A DNA stretch of 64,000 nucleotides, taken from positions 124,001-188,000 of the forward strand of contig NZ_JAQNCZ010000003.1 of NCBI RefSeq assembly GCF_028369055.1, read 5' to 3'. The notes under the pieces are model-generated. The model searched no databases, was not told the DNA's origin, and saw only the letters and a list, made by a program, of their open reading frames with translations. The position numbers and the translations under genes were made by a program. This DNA comes from Cognatishimia sp. SS12. Its GTDB lineage: Bacteria; Pseudomonadota; Alphaproteobacteria; Rhodobacterales; Rhodobacteraceae. Shown here one piece after another: positions 7,569 to 16,521 of this stretch. Within the stretch, counting starts at the first letter, position 1. Each line of letters begins with the position of its first letter.

Positions 7569-8798
7569 CTAAAGCAACAAGCCCGGCGATGTGCCCATGT
7601 CCAACCCGCCGAACACGTCCCGCTCCAGCACGGTGCGCGGCACGCCAAAGCTGTCGCGCATGGCCCAGGCCGCCCAAGCGCGCACATCGCTGGTGGGCAT
7701 CAGATCACGCTCTTGATAAAGATCGCTCATCCCAAGCCCCGGCCAACGGCCCAGCACCCGCCCCCCTTTGAGGGCACCACCGGCCAAAACCATTGTGCCG
7801 CCAGTGCCATGGTCGGTGCCGCCGGTGCCGTTTTCGCGCACGGTGCGGCCGAATTCGGTCATGCAGAGCACGGTAGTGTTCTGCCACACAGGCGCACCCA
7901 AGGCGGACTTCAGATGCAATATCGTTTCCCCCAGCGCGCTGAGCGGTGCCTTCAATGTGCGTGCCTGATTGTTATGCGTGTCCCACCCGCTGAGCGAAAA
8001 AGACACAATGCGCGTGTCAGCCCGCAGCTGTTCTGCTGCAAAATCAGCGATCTTCAAATGCGCCTTGCCACGGCTGGCGGCTTTCACGTCGCCCATCATT
8101 TCAGACATCATGTCGCCATCGCCCGGCGTAAAGGTCACGCCATCACCGTCCGATCCCGCGAGCGCGATCGCCTCGGCCATGGCCCCGCCAAACTGCGCGT
8201 CGTTCTGCATCGTCAGTTCGAGCAGCCGCAGCCCCTGCTCTGTCAAAGTGACATCCACATCAGGCGACCAGTTCGACACCGGGGCGTCCCCTGACAAAAG
8301 CAGCATCTCTTCGCGCCCCAATGCAAAGGCTGTGCGTGGCTCGGCCCCCGGCAAATGGGGCATCAAGCGGTTCAGCCAGCCGCTCCGCCGCCCCGCCGGG
8401 GCAAGATCAACGGTGCCCGCCTCCAGAATATCCTGCCCATCAAAATGGCTGCGCTTGTCGCGATAGGGCGTCGAGGTGGCTTGCACAAAGCCGAGTTCGC
8501 CCCGCTCCCAAAGCGGCAAAAGCGCCGCCAATGATGGATGCAGCCCGTAATAATCGCTGAGCGCCAGACCCGTGTCGCGCTTGGCCGCCAGCCCCGGACG
8601 CAGCGCAGAAAAATCAGCATCCCCCCAAGGGCGCAACACATCGAGCCCATCCATTGCGCCGCGCAAGATGATCACCACCAACCGCCGGTCCCCCGGGACA
8701 GCTGCCATGCTGATCGGCGTCAGTAGCGGGCTGGCGGCGGCGGAACAGCCCAGCACCGCAGCGCGTCCCAAAAATCCACGTCGTGAGAAATCTGTCAT
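7569..8798 (-). CDS. DUF1501 domain-containing exported protein
   Basis: A 409-residue protein with a twin-arginine signal (SRRGFLGRAAVLG), so it is exported folded. The body shows DUF1501 features of the alkaline-phosphatase-like fold: VVIILRGAMDGLDVL, HSHFDGQDILE-like and SLSGWDTHNNQ blocks, and TEFGRTVRENGTGGTDHGTGG near the end. It follows the DUF1800 gene with an 11 bp gap. The pair is found across many bacteria and is thought to act together outside the cytoplasm, but no function is established. The start giving MTDFSRRGF is set by the signal peptide. Confidence 0.88.
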   Translation of the reverse strand: MTDFSRRGFLGRAAVLGCSAAASPLLTPISMAAVPGDRRLVVIILRGAMDGLDVLRPWGDADFSALRPGLAAKRDTGLALSDYYGLHPSLAALLPLWERGELGFVQATSTPYRDKRSHFDGQDILEAGTVDLAPAGRRSGWLNRLMPHLPGAEPRTAFALGREEMLLLSGDAPVSNWSPDVDVTLTEQGLRLLELTMQNDAQFGGAMAEAIALAGSDGDGVTFTPGDGDMMSEMMGDVKAASRGKAHLKIADFAAEQLRADTRIVSFSLSGWDTHNNQARTLKAPLSALGETILHLKSALGAPVWQNTTVLCMTEFGRTVRENGTGGTDHGTGGTMVLAGGALKGGRVLGRWPGLGMSDLYQERDLMPTSDVRAWAAWAMRDSFGVPRTVLERDVFGGLDMGTSPGLLL

Positions 8799-8809
8799 GT
8801 CACGCCCTC

Positions 8810-10201
8810 CTATTGACGCTGAAAGGCCGGAGCGGTCAGCACAAGCGCCACGCCTTCCCACCGGTTTTCAGCTGCTTTGGCAGCAAAAGCGACCTCTGGC
8901 GGCAAGCGACGCCCCAGCGCGGCCTGCGCAAAATCGCGCGGGTCGGGCAAATCGCGCCGCAGGGTTTGCGGGGCCAGCAGCGCCCATTGCAGCCGCGCCG
9001 CCAGAAACTGCGGGGTGATCCAATGGCTGTTGTTTTCGGGCCAACCGTCCGGGCCGATCGGCTTTTGCCAAGGCTGCCCCATGATCTGCAGCGGCAGATA
9101 CAGCACATCGCGCAGAGTCTTTTCCCGCGTGCGTGCCAGCGTCTTTTCCCCGATCCCCAGCGCCCGCAGCCCGCTGGCGACAAAATCGACCGGCAGCTTC
9201 ACATTTTGCGCGTCGGGCTGCCAGCTTGCGGGATGGGTCAGCATCGCCTCATAGACCGGCATGAGCGCGCCGTCATTTGCCAGATAGGCGCGCCGCATGG
9301 CATCAACCAGTTCCGCATCCGGACTGTCCGCGACGAAGTGCCGGGCCAGTTTCTGCGCGATATGTTCGGCGGTCGCGGGATGGCGCGCCAAGTCACGCAG
9401 CGCGGCGGTGATATCCGCCAGATCCGCCGCCTTGCCCCCATAGCTGCGGCCCAAAACCGTCTCGGCCCCCGGTTCAGCGCGGCTGTTCTCAAACTCAAAC
9501 GCCAATGATCTGTCGAGCGTCATGCCGGTGAACAGCTCTGCCAATTGGGTGACATCGGCCTGCTGATACTGCCCAGAGACGCCCAAAGTATGCAGTTCCA
9601 GCACCTCGCGCGCGAGGTTTTCATTCAGCCCCCGTGTATTGCCTTTGCGCGCCGCTTTCTGCGCAAGCGTGCTGCCCGGCCCGACCGATTGCATCTGATC
9701 AAGGTAGTGCAACATCAAAGGATGGGTGACGGCAGCGATCAACATATCTTCGAACCGCCCTGCGATATGCGGGCGGATCGCCTCTTCGGTATAGGGCGAG
9801 GTCGCATAGCGCGCGATCATCACCTTGCCGTGGGCGGTAAAATGATCTTCCCAGAAAAAAGCCAGTCGTTCGCGCAAGCCGGTGGTGCTTTCAATGCGCC
9901 GCAAAAGGCTGTTGCGAAAAAAATCACCATAGGCCGCGCGTGCGCTGCGGCTGATGGTTTTGCGCTGCGCTTGAAACTCTGCCTCGGCCTCGGTGCCGCG
10001 GTTGCGCCGGATGCCACGCCGGGCGGCGTTGAAATCGGTGATGCGTTTGCGGAAGCGGTCATAAGGTTCAATCGGAAAACGCTGCGCCATATCATCGGGC
10101 GCGGTCAATCCGGCCAGCATGTCCTGCACGGAACGCGGGGCCGCGAGCGCGGGTGACAGGCCCGTGCCAAATCGAATCTCTGCAATTTCCGGATCAAACA
10201 T
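8810..10201 (-). CDS. DUF1800 domain-containing protein
   Basis: A 463-residue DUF1800 protein. Family blocks seen include RLAFFWEDHFTAHGK, LHYLDQMQSVGPGST, GLNENLAREVLELHTLG and the C-terminal WPENNSHWITPQFLAARLQW. No clear signal peptide is visible, although its partner DUF1501 carries a Tat signal, so location is uncertain. It is the first gene of the pair. Function is unknown; the strict pairing suggests a complex or a joint modification step. Confidence 0.88.
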   Translation of the reverse strand: MFDPEIAEIRFGTGLSPALAAPRSVQDMLAGLTAPDDMAQRFPIEPYDRFRKRITDFNAARRGIRRNRGTEAEAEFQAQRKTISRSARAAYGDFFRNSLLRRIESTTGLRERLAFFWEDHFTAHGKVMIARYATSPYTEEAIRPHIAGRFEDMLIAAVTHPLMLHYLDQMQSVGPGSTLAQKAARKGNTRGLNENLAREVLELHTLGVSGQYQQADVTQLAELFTGMTLDRSLAFEFENSRAEPGAETVLGRSYGGKAADLADITAALRDLARHPATAEHIAQKLARHFVADSPDAELVDAMRRAYLANDGALMPVYEAMLTHPASWQPDAQNVKLPVDFVASGLRALGIGEKTLARTREKTLRDVLYLPLQIMGQPWQKPIGPDGWPENNSHWITPQFLAARLQWALLAPQTLRRDLPDPRDFAQAALGRRLPPEVAFAAKAAENRWEGVALVLTAPAFQRQ

Positions 10202-10311
10202 GCGCGCCCTCTCCCTGCGGCCAGCCCTGTGCTGGTGTCACTATAGGGGATGATACGCAAAGGCGCGGCTTTTCCGTCGTTGGGTCGGCGAAAATTTTCT
10301 TAAAGCCGCGA

Positions 10312-10344
10312 CAAAAAGAAAGAGGCCCCTGAAATGGGGCCCCT
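10312..10344 (-). terminator. Rho-independent terminator after aspS
   Basis: Read on the minus strand, a 9-bp GC-rich stem (AGGGGCCCC with GGGGCCTCT, loop ATTTCA) is followed by TTCTTTTT. It lies 20 bp past the aspS stop codon. Confidence 0.85.
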
Positions 10345-10363
10345 TTTGATCATATAGCAGTGC

Positions 10364-12421
10364 TTAGTCCTGCGGGATCACGCGCAGGCCCAGCTCCATG
10401 AGCTGATCGCTTAGTGGATCGCTTGGTGCATTCATCATCAGGTCTTCGGCGCGCTGGTTCATGGGGAACAGCATGACCTCGCGAATGTTCTGCTGATCGG
10501 CCAGCAGCATCACGATGCGGTCCACACCCGCCGCGCAGCCACCGTGCGGCGGCGCGCCGTATTGGAAGGCGTTCACAAGCGCCCCAAAGCGCTTTTCGAC
10601 TTCATCCTTGCCATAGCCCGCAAGTTCAAAGGCCTTGTACATGATATCCAGCTTGTGGTTTCGGATCGCGCCAGAGACCAGCTCATAGCCGTTACAGGCC
10701 AGGTCATACTGATAGCCTTTGACTGCCAGAGGATCGCCCAGCAGCGCCTCCATCCCGCCTTGCGGCATCGAGAACGGGTTGTGTTCAAAGTCGATCTTGC
10801 CGGTTTCTTCGTCTTGCTCATAGATCGGGAAATCAACGATCCAGGCAAAGGCAAAGCGGTCCTTGTCCGTGAGGCCAAGTTCTTCGCCGATCACATTGCG
10901 GGCGCGGCCTGCGACGGCTTCGAATGATTTTGGCTTGCCGCCCAGGAAAAAGGCTGCATCGCCCACGCCCAGACCCAGTTGCTGGCGAATTGCTTCGGTG
11001 CGCTCAGGGCCAATGTTTTTCGCAAGCGGGCCAGCGGCTTCATGGGGACCAAAATATGCGGAAATCAAGAACTCAGCTTCGCTTTCTTGACCGTTAGCTA
11101 TGTGCTCCGCAATTCGGCTTTCAACTTCGGCCCGTTGTTCAGCAGAAAGCTGGCCATTCATTCTTTCGCCAAATTCCTCGACAACATCAGCAAGAGCTTT
11201 TCGACCTTCTGGACCAGAGAACATCGCTACAGCCGCTCCGGCTAAAGCTGCTATTCCTTCGATATTTGACACCGTGCCAGCTTTTACTCGTTCGGCAAAA
11301 CCACCAACTGCATCGTTTCGATCGCGCCAGAAAATATACCCCATTCCCGGCAGACCTTCGGCTTGCGCGAATTTGTTCATGCGGTCGCAGAATTTGCGCG
11401 AGCCGCCGGTGGGCGCTGGGATGGCGCGAATTTCGGTGCCCTCTTGTTCCAGCAGCTTGGCGAAGATCGCAAAGCCGGAACCGGCGAAATGTTCGGACAC
11501 GATCTGCATTTCGATCGGGTTGCGCAGGTCCGGCTTGTCAGAGCCGTATTTCAGCGCCGCGTCCTTATAGGAAATCTGCGGCCAATCGCCGGGCGCATCC
11601 ACCTTGCGGCCACCGCCGAATTCTTCGAACACGCCCGCCAGAACCGGCGCGATGGTGTCAAAGACGTCCTGCTGCTCAACAAAGCTCATTTCCATGTCGA
11701 GCTGGTAGAAATCGGTGGGCGAGCGGTCCGCGCGCGGGTCTTCGTCGCGGAAACACGGCGCAATCTGGAAATACTTGTCAAAGCCCGCGACCATCATCAG
11801 CTGTTTGAACTGCTGCGGGGCCTGTGGCAGCGCGTAGAATTTGCCCGGATGCAGCCGCGAGGGGACCAGAAAATCGCGCGCGCCTTCGGGGGAGGACGCG
11901 GTGATGATCGGCGTCTGATATTCGCGGAAGTCCAGATCCCACATGCGTTTGCGCATCGACATCACAACGTCAGAGCGCAGCTTCATGTTTTTCTGCATCT
12001 GCTCACGGCGCAGATCAAGGAAGCGGTACTTGAGGCGGGTTTCTTCAGGGTATTCCTGATCACCAAACACCATCAGCGGCAGCTCATCGGCTTTGCCCAA
12101 GACTTCAAGGTCACGAATAAAGACTTCGACTTCGCCGGTTGGGATATTCGCATTCACCAGGCTTTCATCACGTGCCAGCACGTTGCCGTCGATACGAATA
12201 CACCACTCAGAGCGTACTTTTTCCAGCTCGGCAAACACCGGGCTGTCCGGGTCGGCCATCACCTGCGTCACGCCATAGTGGTCGCGCAGGTCGATGAACA
12301 AAAGGCCCCCGTGGTCACGAATACGGTGTACCCAACCGGAAAGGCGCACCGTGTCGCCGACGTTGGATTTGTTCAGCTCTGCACAGGTGTGGCTGCGGTA
12401 AGCGTGCGTCTGGTCTGCCAT
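10364..12421 (-). CDS. aspS: Aspartyl-tRNA synthetase with in-frame insertion in the GAD region
   Basis: This enzyme charges tRNA-Asp (or tRNA-Asn too, if nondiscriminating). The anticodon-binding OB fold is at about 15-110 ([16 protein letters not shown]). Class II motifs are present: FLDLRRE region, motif 2 [20 protein letters not shown] (about 223-242) and motif 3 [19 protein letters not shown] (about 622-640). It has 685 residues where about 591 is usual. The excess is one block, residues ~367-460, between GYIFW and [13 protein letters not shown], with flanks reading as normal AspRS. The block has lower GC and rare codons (see separate entry). No stop or frameshift interrupts it. Confidence 0.95.
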   Translation of the reverse strand: MADQTHAYRSHTCAELNKSNVGDTVRLSGWVHRIRDHGGLLFIDLRDHYGVTQVMADPDSPVFAELEKVRSEWCIRIDGNVLARDESLVNANIPTGEVEVFIRDLEVLGKADELPLMVFGDQEYPEETRLKYRFLDLRREQMQKNMKLRSDVVMSMRKRMWDLDFREYQTPIITASSPEGARDFLVPSRLHPGKFYALPQAPQQFKQLMMVAGFDKYFQIAPCFRDEDPRADRSPTDFYQLDMEMSFVEQQDVFDTIAPVLAGVFEEFGGGRKVDAPGDWPQISYKDAALKYGSDKPDLRNPIEMQIVSEHFAGSGFAIFAKLLEQEGTEIRAIPAPTGGSRKFCDRMNKFAQAEGLPGMGYIFWRDRNDAVGGFAERVKAGTVSNIEGIAALAGAAVAMFSGPEGRKALADVVEEFGERMNGQLSAEQRAEVESRIAEHIANGQESEAEFLISAYFGPHEAAGPLAKNIGPERTEAIRQQLGLGVGDAAFFLGGKPKSFEAVAGRARNVIGEELGLTDKDRFAFAWIVDFPIYEQDEETGKIDFEHNPFSMPQGGMEALLGDPLAVKGYQYDLACNGYELVSGAIRNHKLDIMYKAFELAGYGKDEVEKRFGALVNAFQYGAPPHGGCAAGVDRIVMLLADQQNIREVMLFPMNQRAEDLMMNAPSDPLSDQLMELGLRVIPQD
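11042..11323 (-). other. Inserted ~94-codon segment within aspS
   Basis: This segment encodes residues ~367-460 of AspRS and has no counterpart in the family as I know it. By hand count it is about 49% GC over 280 bases, below the flanking aspS. It contains Ile ATA, Arg CGA and AGA, Leu TTA, Gly GGA and Val GTA codons, which the rest of the gene largely avoids. The peptide is Ala/Glu-rich and probably helical ([32 protein letters not shown]), with one small hydrophobic patch ([12 protein letters not shown]). No terminal repeats or splicing residues of an intein are visible. Confidence 0.75.
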
Positions 12422-12664
12422 GTATCAGGGCCTTTCATCGGGCATGTCGCAAGGCGCGCCGAAAGCGCGCGAAATCAGTCTGGGGTGATACACCTTTTGT
12501 CGCCGCCAAAGTCAAGCGGTGTCTGCGGTCCGATTCGGGGGCCATGGCCGCTTTGCAACGCTCAGAAACCTCCAAGCATCGAAAAACTTTACAAAAAGGG
12601 GGTCTCTCCGGCAGACTTGTCTTGAGGGGCCGTCGCAGGCTGATGGCGACAATGGAGGGGACGT

Positions 12665-13882
12665 ATGTGGACGGGTCTGTTCCTACGCATGATGCAGCGC
12701 ATGATCAAACGAGGGGCGCTGACACTCACCATGCCTGATGGGCAGGTGCATTCTTTTGGCAATGGCCGCCAGCATGTGGCGGTCACTTTGCATGATCCGA
12801 GCCTGCCAAGGCGTATCGTTCTGAACCCGGAATTGGCCGTGGGAGAAGGGTATACTGACGGCACGCTGACAATTGAAAATGACGATCTTTATGGTTTCTT
12901 GACGCTGGGCATCCGCAATTTTTCTCTGGGCGAGGGCCATGGCGCAGAACGGTATATTGCGCCCCTGCTCAAGCGGTTTCAACAATTCAACCCCATGGGC
13001 CGCGCGAAGGACAATGTTGCCCATCACTATGATCTGTCCGGGGCGCTTTACGATCTGTTTCTGGATGCCGACAAGCAATATTCCTGCGCCTATTTCCCCC
13101 GCCCGGACATGACGCTGGAAGAGGCCCAGGCCGCGAAAAAAGCGCATATCGCCCGAAAACTCCGCCTTGAGCCTGACATGCATGTGCTGGACATCGGCTG
13201 TGGCTGGGGCGGAATGGCGTTGACCCTGGCGCAGGATTTCGGCGTGCGTGTCACCGGGGTCACATTGTCAGAGGAACAACATGCGGTTGCGAGCGCGCGC
13301 GTGCGCGACGCAGGGCTTGAGGGGCGCGTTTCCATAGAACTCAAAGATTATCGCACGCTGAACACCCGCTTTGATCGCATTGTTTCGGTTGGCATGTTCG
13401 AACATGTCGGCGTGCCGCACTACCGTGAATATTTCGATCACGTGCGCACGATGCTGGGCGCCGATGGTGTCGCGCTGATCCACACGATTGGCCGCGCGGC
13501 GCCGCCGTCACGCACCAGCCCCTGGATCAACAAATATATCTTTCCCGGTGGCTACGTGCCCGCAATGAGCGAATGCCTGAAGGCCATCGAAAAAGAAAGA
13601 CTTTGGGTCACGGACGTGGAGGTCTGGCGGCTGCATTATGCGGAAACGCTGAAACATTGGCATGATCGGTTCGTCGCGCATATTGACGAGGCCGAGGCGC
13701 TTTATGATGCGCGGTTTTGCCGGATGTGGCGGTTTTATCTGGTCGCAAGCGAATTGACTTTTCGTCTGCACCGGCAATGCGTCTTTCAGTTTCAACTCGC
13801 GCGGCAACAGGACGGCGTGCCGCTGACCCGCGACTATCTTTATCGCGACAGCGCAGATCCCCAGCAGCAAGCGGCGCAATAG
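12665..13882 (+). CDS. cfa: Cyclopropane-fatty-acyl-phospholipid synthase family methyltransferase
   Basis: A 405-residue SAM-dependent enzyme that methylenates unsaturated acyl chains of membrane phospholipids. The SAM site is VLDIGCGWGGMALTLA (about 177-192). Family blocks NVAHHYDLSGALYDLFLD, YSCAYFPRPDMTLEEAQ and the active-site region VSVGMFEHVGVPHY are present, along with the C-terminal WRLHYAETLKHWHDRF. Rhodobacteraceae have several such paralogs, so the exact product is less certain than the family. A GGAGGGG site precedes the ATG. It converges on the CPBP gene with one base between stops. Confidence 0.9.
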   Translation: MWTGLFLRMMQRMIKRGALTLTMPDGQVHSFGNGRQHVAVTLHDPSLPRRIVLNPELAVGEGYTDGTLTIENDDLYGFLTLGIRNFSLGEGHGAERYIAPLLKRFQQFNPMGRAKDNVAHHYDLSGALYDLFLDADKQYSCAYFPRPDMTLEEAQAAKKAHIARKLRLEPDMHVLDIGCGWGGMALTLAQDFGVRVTGVTLSEEQHAVASARVRDAGLEGRVSIELKDYRTLNTRFDRIVSVGMFEHVGVPHYREYFDHVRTMLGADGVALIHTIGRAAPPSRTSPWINKYIFPGGYVPAMSECLKAIEKERLWVTDVEVWRLHYAETLKHWHDRFVAHIDEAEALYDARFCRMWRFYLVASELTFRLHRQCVFQFQLARQQDGVPLTRDYLYRDSADPQQQAAQ

Positions 13883-13883
13883 C

Positions 13884-14546
13884 TCAGAACGGCCGCACAA
13901 CATTGCCGGAATAAAAGAACACGCCCAGCCCCACGCCAAACAGGATAATTCCGGCGATGGAATGCAGGATAACCGCCATCAGAAAGCTGCGCCGCACCTG
14001 ATAAGCCCAGGCAAACACAAAGCCACCGACAAAGGTCATGATGGTGACAATCACGCTCCAATACATCAGATGGGCAAACGCAAAGACGGCGGCATTGAAC
14101 ACCAACATGCCGCGCCCATCCGGCAGAATGGGATTGTAGCGGCCAAAGAACAGCGGCCGAAAAATCAGCTCCTGCGGCAGCGCCGAAAGCGGCGGATAAA
14201 GCAGCGCGATCATCAGCATCAAACCGGGGTTGCTGGCCAGGGGTTCAAACGCGGCATGTGGCGCAAAAAGGTATATGGTCAGCAGGCTTGAGGTCAGCAC
14301 AAAAGCCGTAAACCCCAACACCTCATACGGGCGCACGCGGCTCAGGCCCCGAAACAACCATTTCCAGCGAAACCCCCGGCTGTGGTGCAGCAAAAACAGC
14401 CCCAGCGCCGTCAGCAAAAACAACGCCGGAAACATCACGGTCGGCGGCAACACCACGGCAATAAAGGCGGGCGTTGCAAGATAGAGAAGCAGAAATTCCA
14501 AGCGCAGCTGAAGTTTGCTGGGCCGGCGCAGATCAACCATGGACAT
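13884..14546 (-). CDS. CPBP family intramembrane glutamic endopeptidase
   Basis: A 220-residue polytopic membrane protein with about six helices. CPBP (Abi/CAAX protease-like) motifs are visible: LPQELIFRPLFFGR, where the first glutamate of the usual EExxxR is Gln; FAFAHLMYWS with the metal-type His; and ILHSIAGIILFGVG with the last His. Substrates of such proteins in Proteobacteria are mostly unknown. The start is 21 bp beyond the pabC stop, so it may be the last gene of a pabB-pabC-CPBP unit. Confidence 0.85.
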   Translation of the reverse strand: MSMVDLRRPSKLQLRLEFLLLYLATPAFIAVVLPPTVMFPALFLLTALGLFLLHHSRGFRWKWLFRGLSRVRPYEVLGFTAFVLTSSLLTIYLFAPHAAFEPLASNPGLMLMIALLYPPLSALPQELIFRPLFFGRYNPILPDGRGMLVFNAAVFAFAHLMYWSVIVTIMTFVGGFVFAWAYQVRRSFLMAVILHSIAGIILFGVGLGVFFYSGNVVRPF

Positions 14547-14567
14547 GTCCGCTTGATGAAGGCCTCG

Positions 14568-15206
14568 TCAGGGGTGCAAGGTTGATTTAATCAGCCCACG
14601 CAGCGAATTGCCAACATGGATTTCACGCGCGCTGTGCAAATCCTCTCGGCCCAGCACCTGTTCTTGCACCCGCCCTTCATGGATCAGCCGCTGGCGCAGC
14701 ACGCCCGGCAACAGTCCAGAGCTGAGGGGCGGCGTCACCATTTGCCCGTCGGCGCGTGTGAGGAAGAGATTGGTAATTGTCCCCTCGCACAGCTCATCAC
14801 GTTCATTGAGAAACAGCAGCTCGTCCACACCCTTGGGCAGCGCGCTGCGCGCCGCATCGTAAAGCGCCCGCTGTGTGGATTTATGGGCCAGCCAAGGGTC
14901 CGCAGACGCCAGCCGCATGTCAGCGATCGCGATGTGCCATGGGCCGGTGACCGCCGTAAGCGGCGCGCTGGTAAAGCCAAAGCCTTCATCGCCAAGGGTC
15001 AGGCGGCAACGCAGCGGCGCATCGCCGGACACATCTATTTCATATAGCGCGCGCGCCTCATCATAGGCAAAGTCCAGTGCCTTAGCAGAGTGCGCCATCC
15101 GCGCCAGATGCAGATCCAAATTGCGAAACCCACGGGTGGGATCCCAGCCAAAGGTTTCGATCAGCTGCGTGTCACTTGGAACTTGGCCGCGTAGCGCGCT
15201 TTCCAT
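14568..15206 (-). CDS. pabC: Aminodeoxychorismate lyase-like class IV aminotransferase
   Basis: A 212-residue PLP enzyme of fold type IV. It most likely splits 4-amino-4-deoxychorismate into p-aminobenzoate and pyruvate for folate synthesis. HKSTQRALYDAAR holds the PLP lysine, and ELCEGTITNLFL plus SSGLLPGVLRQRL are family blocks. It is shorter than E. coli PabC (269) at the N-terminus, as is common for Rhodobacteraceae homologs. It overlaps pabB by 46 bp, which supports the folate assignment over branched-chain or D-amino acid transamination. Confidence 0.85.
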   Translation of the reverse strand: MESALRGQVPSDTQLIETFGWDPTRGFRNLDLHLARMAHSAKALDFAYDEARALYEIDVSGDAPLRCRLTLGDEGFGFTSAPLTAVTGPWHIAIADMRLASADPWLAHKSTQRALYDAARSALPKGVDELLFLNERDELCEGTITNLFLTRADGQMVTPPLSSGLLPGVLRQRLIHEGRVQEQVLGREDLHSAREIHVGNSLRGLIKSTLHP

Positions 15207-16282
15207 AGGGCTTCCTCATATTCGGACGCGGCCGTGCTATCCCAGACAACGCCGCCGCCCACGTTCAGCGTGGCCTTGCCATCTTCGGCCATGATCGTGC
15301 GGATCGCCACGTTAAAATTGCTGCGCCCATCCGGGGCGGCCCACCCGATGCTGCCGCAATAAATGTCGCGCGGCCACGGCTCCAGCGCACGCAGAATCTG
15401 CATCGCCCTCAGCTTGGGCGCGCCGGTGATCGACCCGCAGGGAAACAGCGCCCGAAAGATATCGGAAATGCCACTGTCCGGGCGCAGCTGTGCCTGCACG
15501 AGCGAAACCATTTGGTGCACCGTGGCATAGCTTTCGATCTTAAAGAGTTCTGGTACGTTCACGCTGCCGAGCTCGGCGACGCGGCTGATGTCATTGCGCA
15601 GCAGATCCACGATCATCAGGTTTTCGGCGCGGTTTTTCTCGTCACCTTGCAGCCAGGTCTTGCGGCGGTCATCCTCTGCCTGATCGTCACTGCGTGGCTG
15701 GGTGCCTTTCATGGGGCGCGTTTCAATCACCCCCGCGCTGCTGGTGCGAAAGAACAACTCGGGCGAACGGCTAAGCAGATCGGGCAAACCGTCTTGCAGA
15801 ACCAACGCCCCCTGCCCGACGGGCTGCCGGGTGCTGAGGGCAGCATAAAGCGCCTCAGAGCTGCCAGTATACTCCGCTTGCATCGGAAAGGTCAGATTGG
15901 CCTGATAGATATCCCCGGCGCCGATATAGGCATTCACCTCTTCAAAGGCCGTGCGATAGCGCGCCTCATTCCATTGTGGCACCGGATCTGACAGGCTGGC
16001 AGTGCCATGCTGCAATGCCCGCAACTGCGGTGCAGAATAGACGCCAAAACACAACAGCGGCAGACGACGATCCTGGGGCATCAGCGGCGCAAGCCGGTCC
16101 TCAAGGGCGTAGCCAAGCTCATAACTTGCATAACCCGCAAGCCATGTACCGCGCGCGCGCGCTTCGTCCAGGGCGGCCAGCGCCTGCGGCACCTCATCGG
16201 TCGTGCGGGCCATGATCAGCTGATCGGGGTTATCAAACCACGTTCCTGCGCCCATTGGGCCCTGATCAAAGCGAATCTGCAC
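15161..16282 (-). CDS. pabB: Aminodeoxychorismate synthase component I
   Basis: A 373-residue chorismate-utilising enzyme. With glutamine-derived ammonia it makes 4-amino-4-deoxychorismate, the precursor of p-aminobenzoate. Recognisable blocks are GDIYQANLTFPM, RPMKGTQPRSDD (active-site region with Lys), NLMIVDLLRNDISRVA, LFPCGSITGAPKLRAMQI and GSIGWAAPDG. The N-terminal region is short, as in stand-alone PabB. The glutamine amidotransferase subunit is not in the window. It is divergent from carB. Confidence 0.92.
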   Translation of the reverse strand: MQIRFDQGPMGAGTWFDNPDQLIMARTTDEVPQALAALDEARARGTWLAGYASYELGYALEDRLAPLMPQDRRLPLLCFGVYSAPQLRALQHGTASLSDPVPQWNEARYRTAFEEVNAYIGAGDIYQANLTFPMQAEYTGSSEALYAALSTRQPVGQGALVLQDGLPDLLSRSPELFFRTSSAGVIETRPMKGTQPRSDDQAEDDRRKTWLQGDEKNRAENLMIVDLLRNDISRVAELGSVNVPELFKIESYATVHQMVSLVQAQLRPDSGISDIFRALFPCGSITGAPKLRAMQILRALEPWPRDIYCGSIGWAAPDGRSNFNVAIRTIMAEDGKATLNVGGGVVWDSTAASEYEEALWKARYAAKFQVTRS

Positions 16283-16521
16283 GTTCTATTCCCTGTTTCT
16301 TCAAGGCTCTGATATACGCCGGGTTGCACAGCGGCGCAGCCCGGAAATCTTAAATTGTCCGGCTTTGGAGAATTTTACCGAAATCAAAGGCAAAATCCGG
16401 CTCGCTCCCTCCGGGGGCCGAGAAAAACCACGCGCCCCCTTGCACCTTGCCTTCTGATGTCTATAACCCACGACAATTTGCGCACGCGGCGAGTCTGCTC
16501 CGCCCCTATCCGAGGTCTGCC

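Noticed and set aside
11042-11323. Intein inside AspRS
   Set aside because: The block is too short and lacks the Cys/Ser first residue and His-Asn end needed for protein splicing; it also lies in a non-catalytic region.
11363-12625. 420-codon open frame opposite aspS
   Set aside because: Antisense to the conserved part of AspRS; no independent support.
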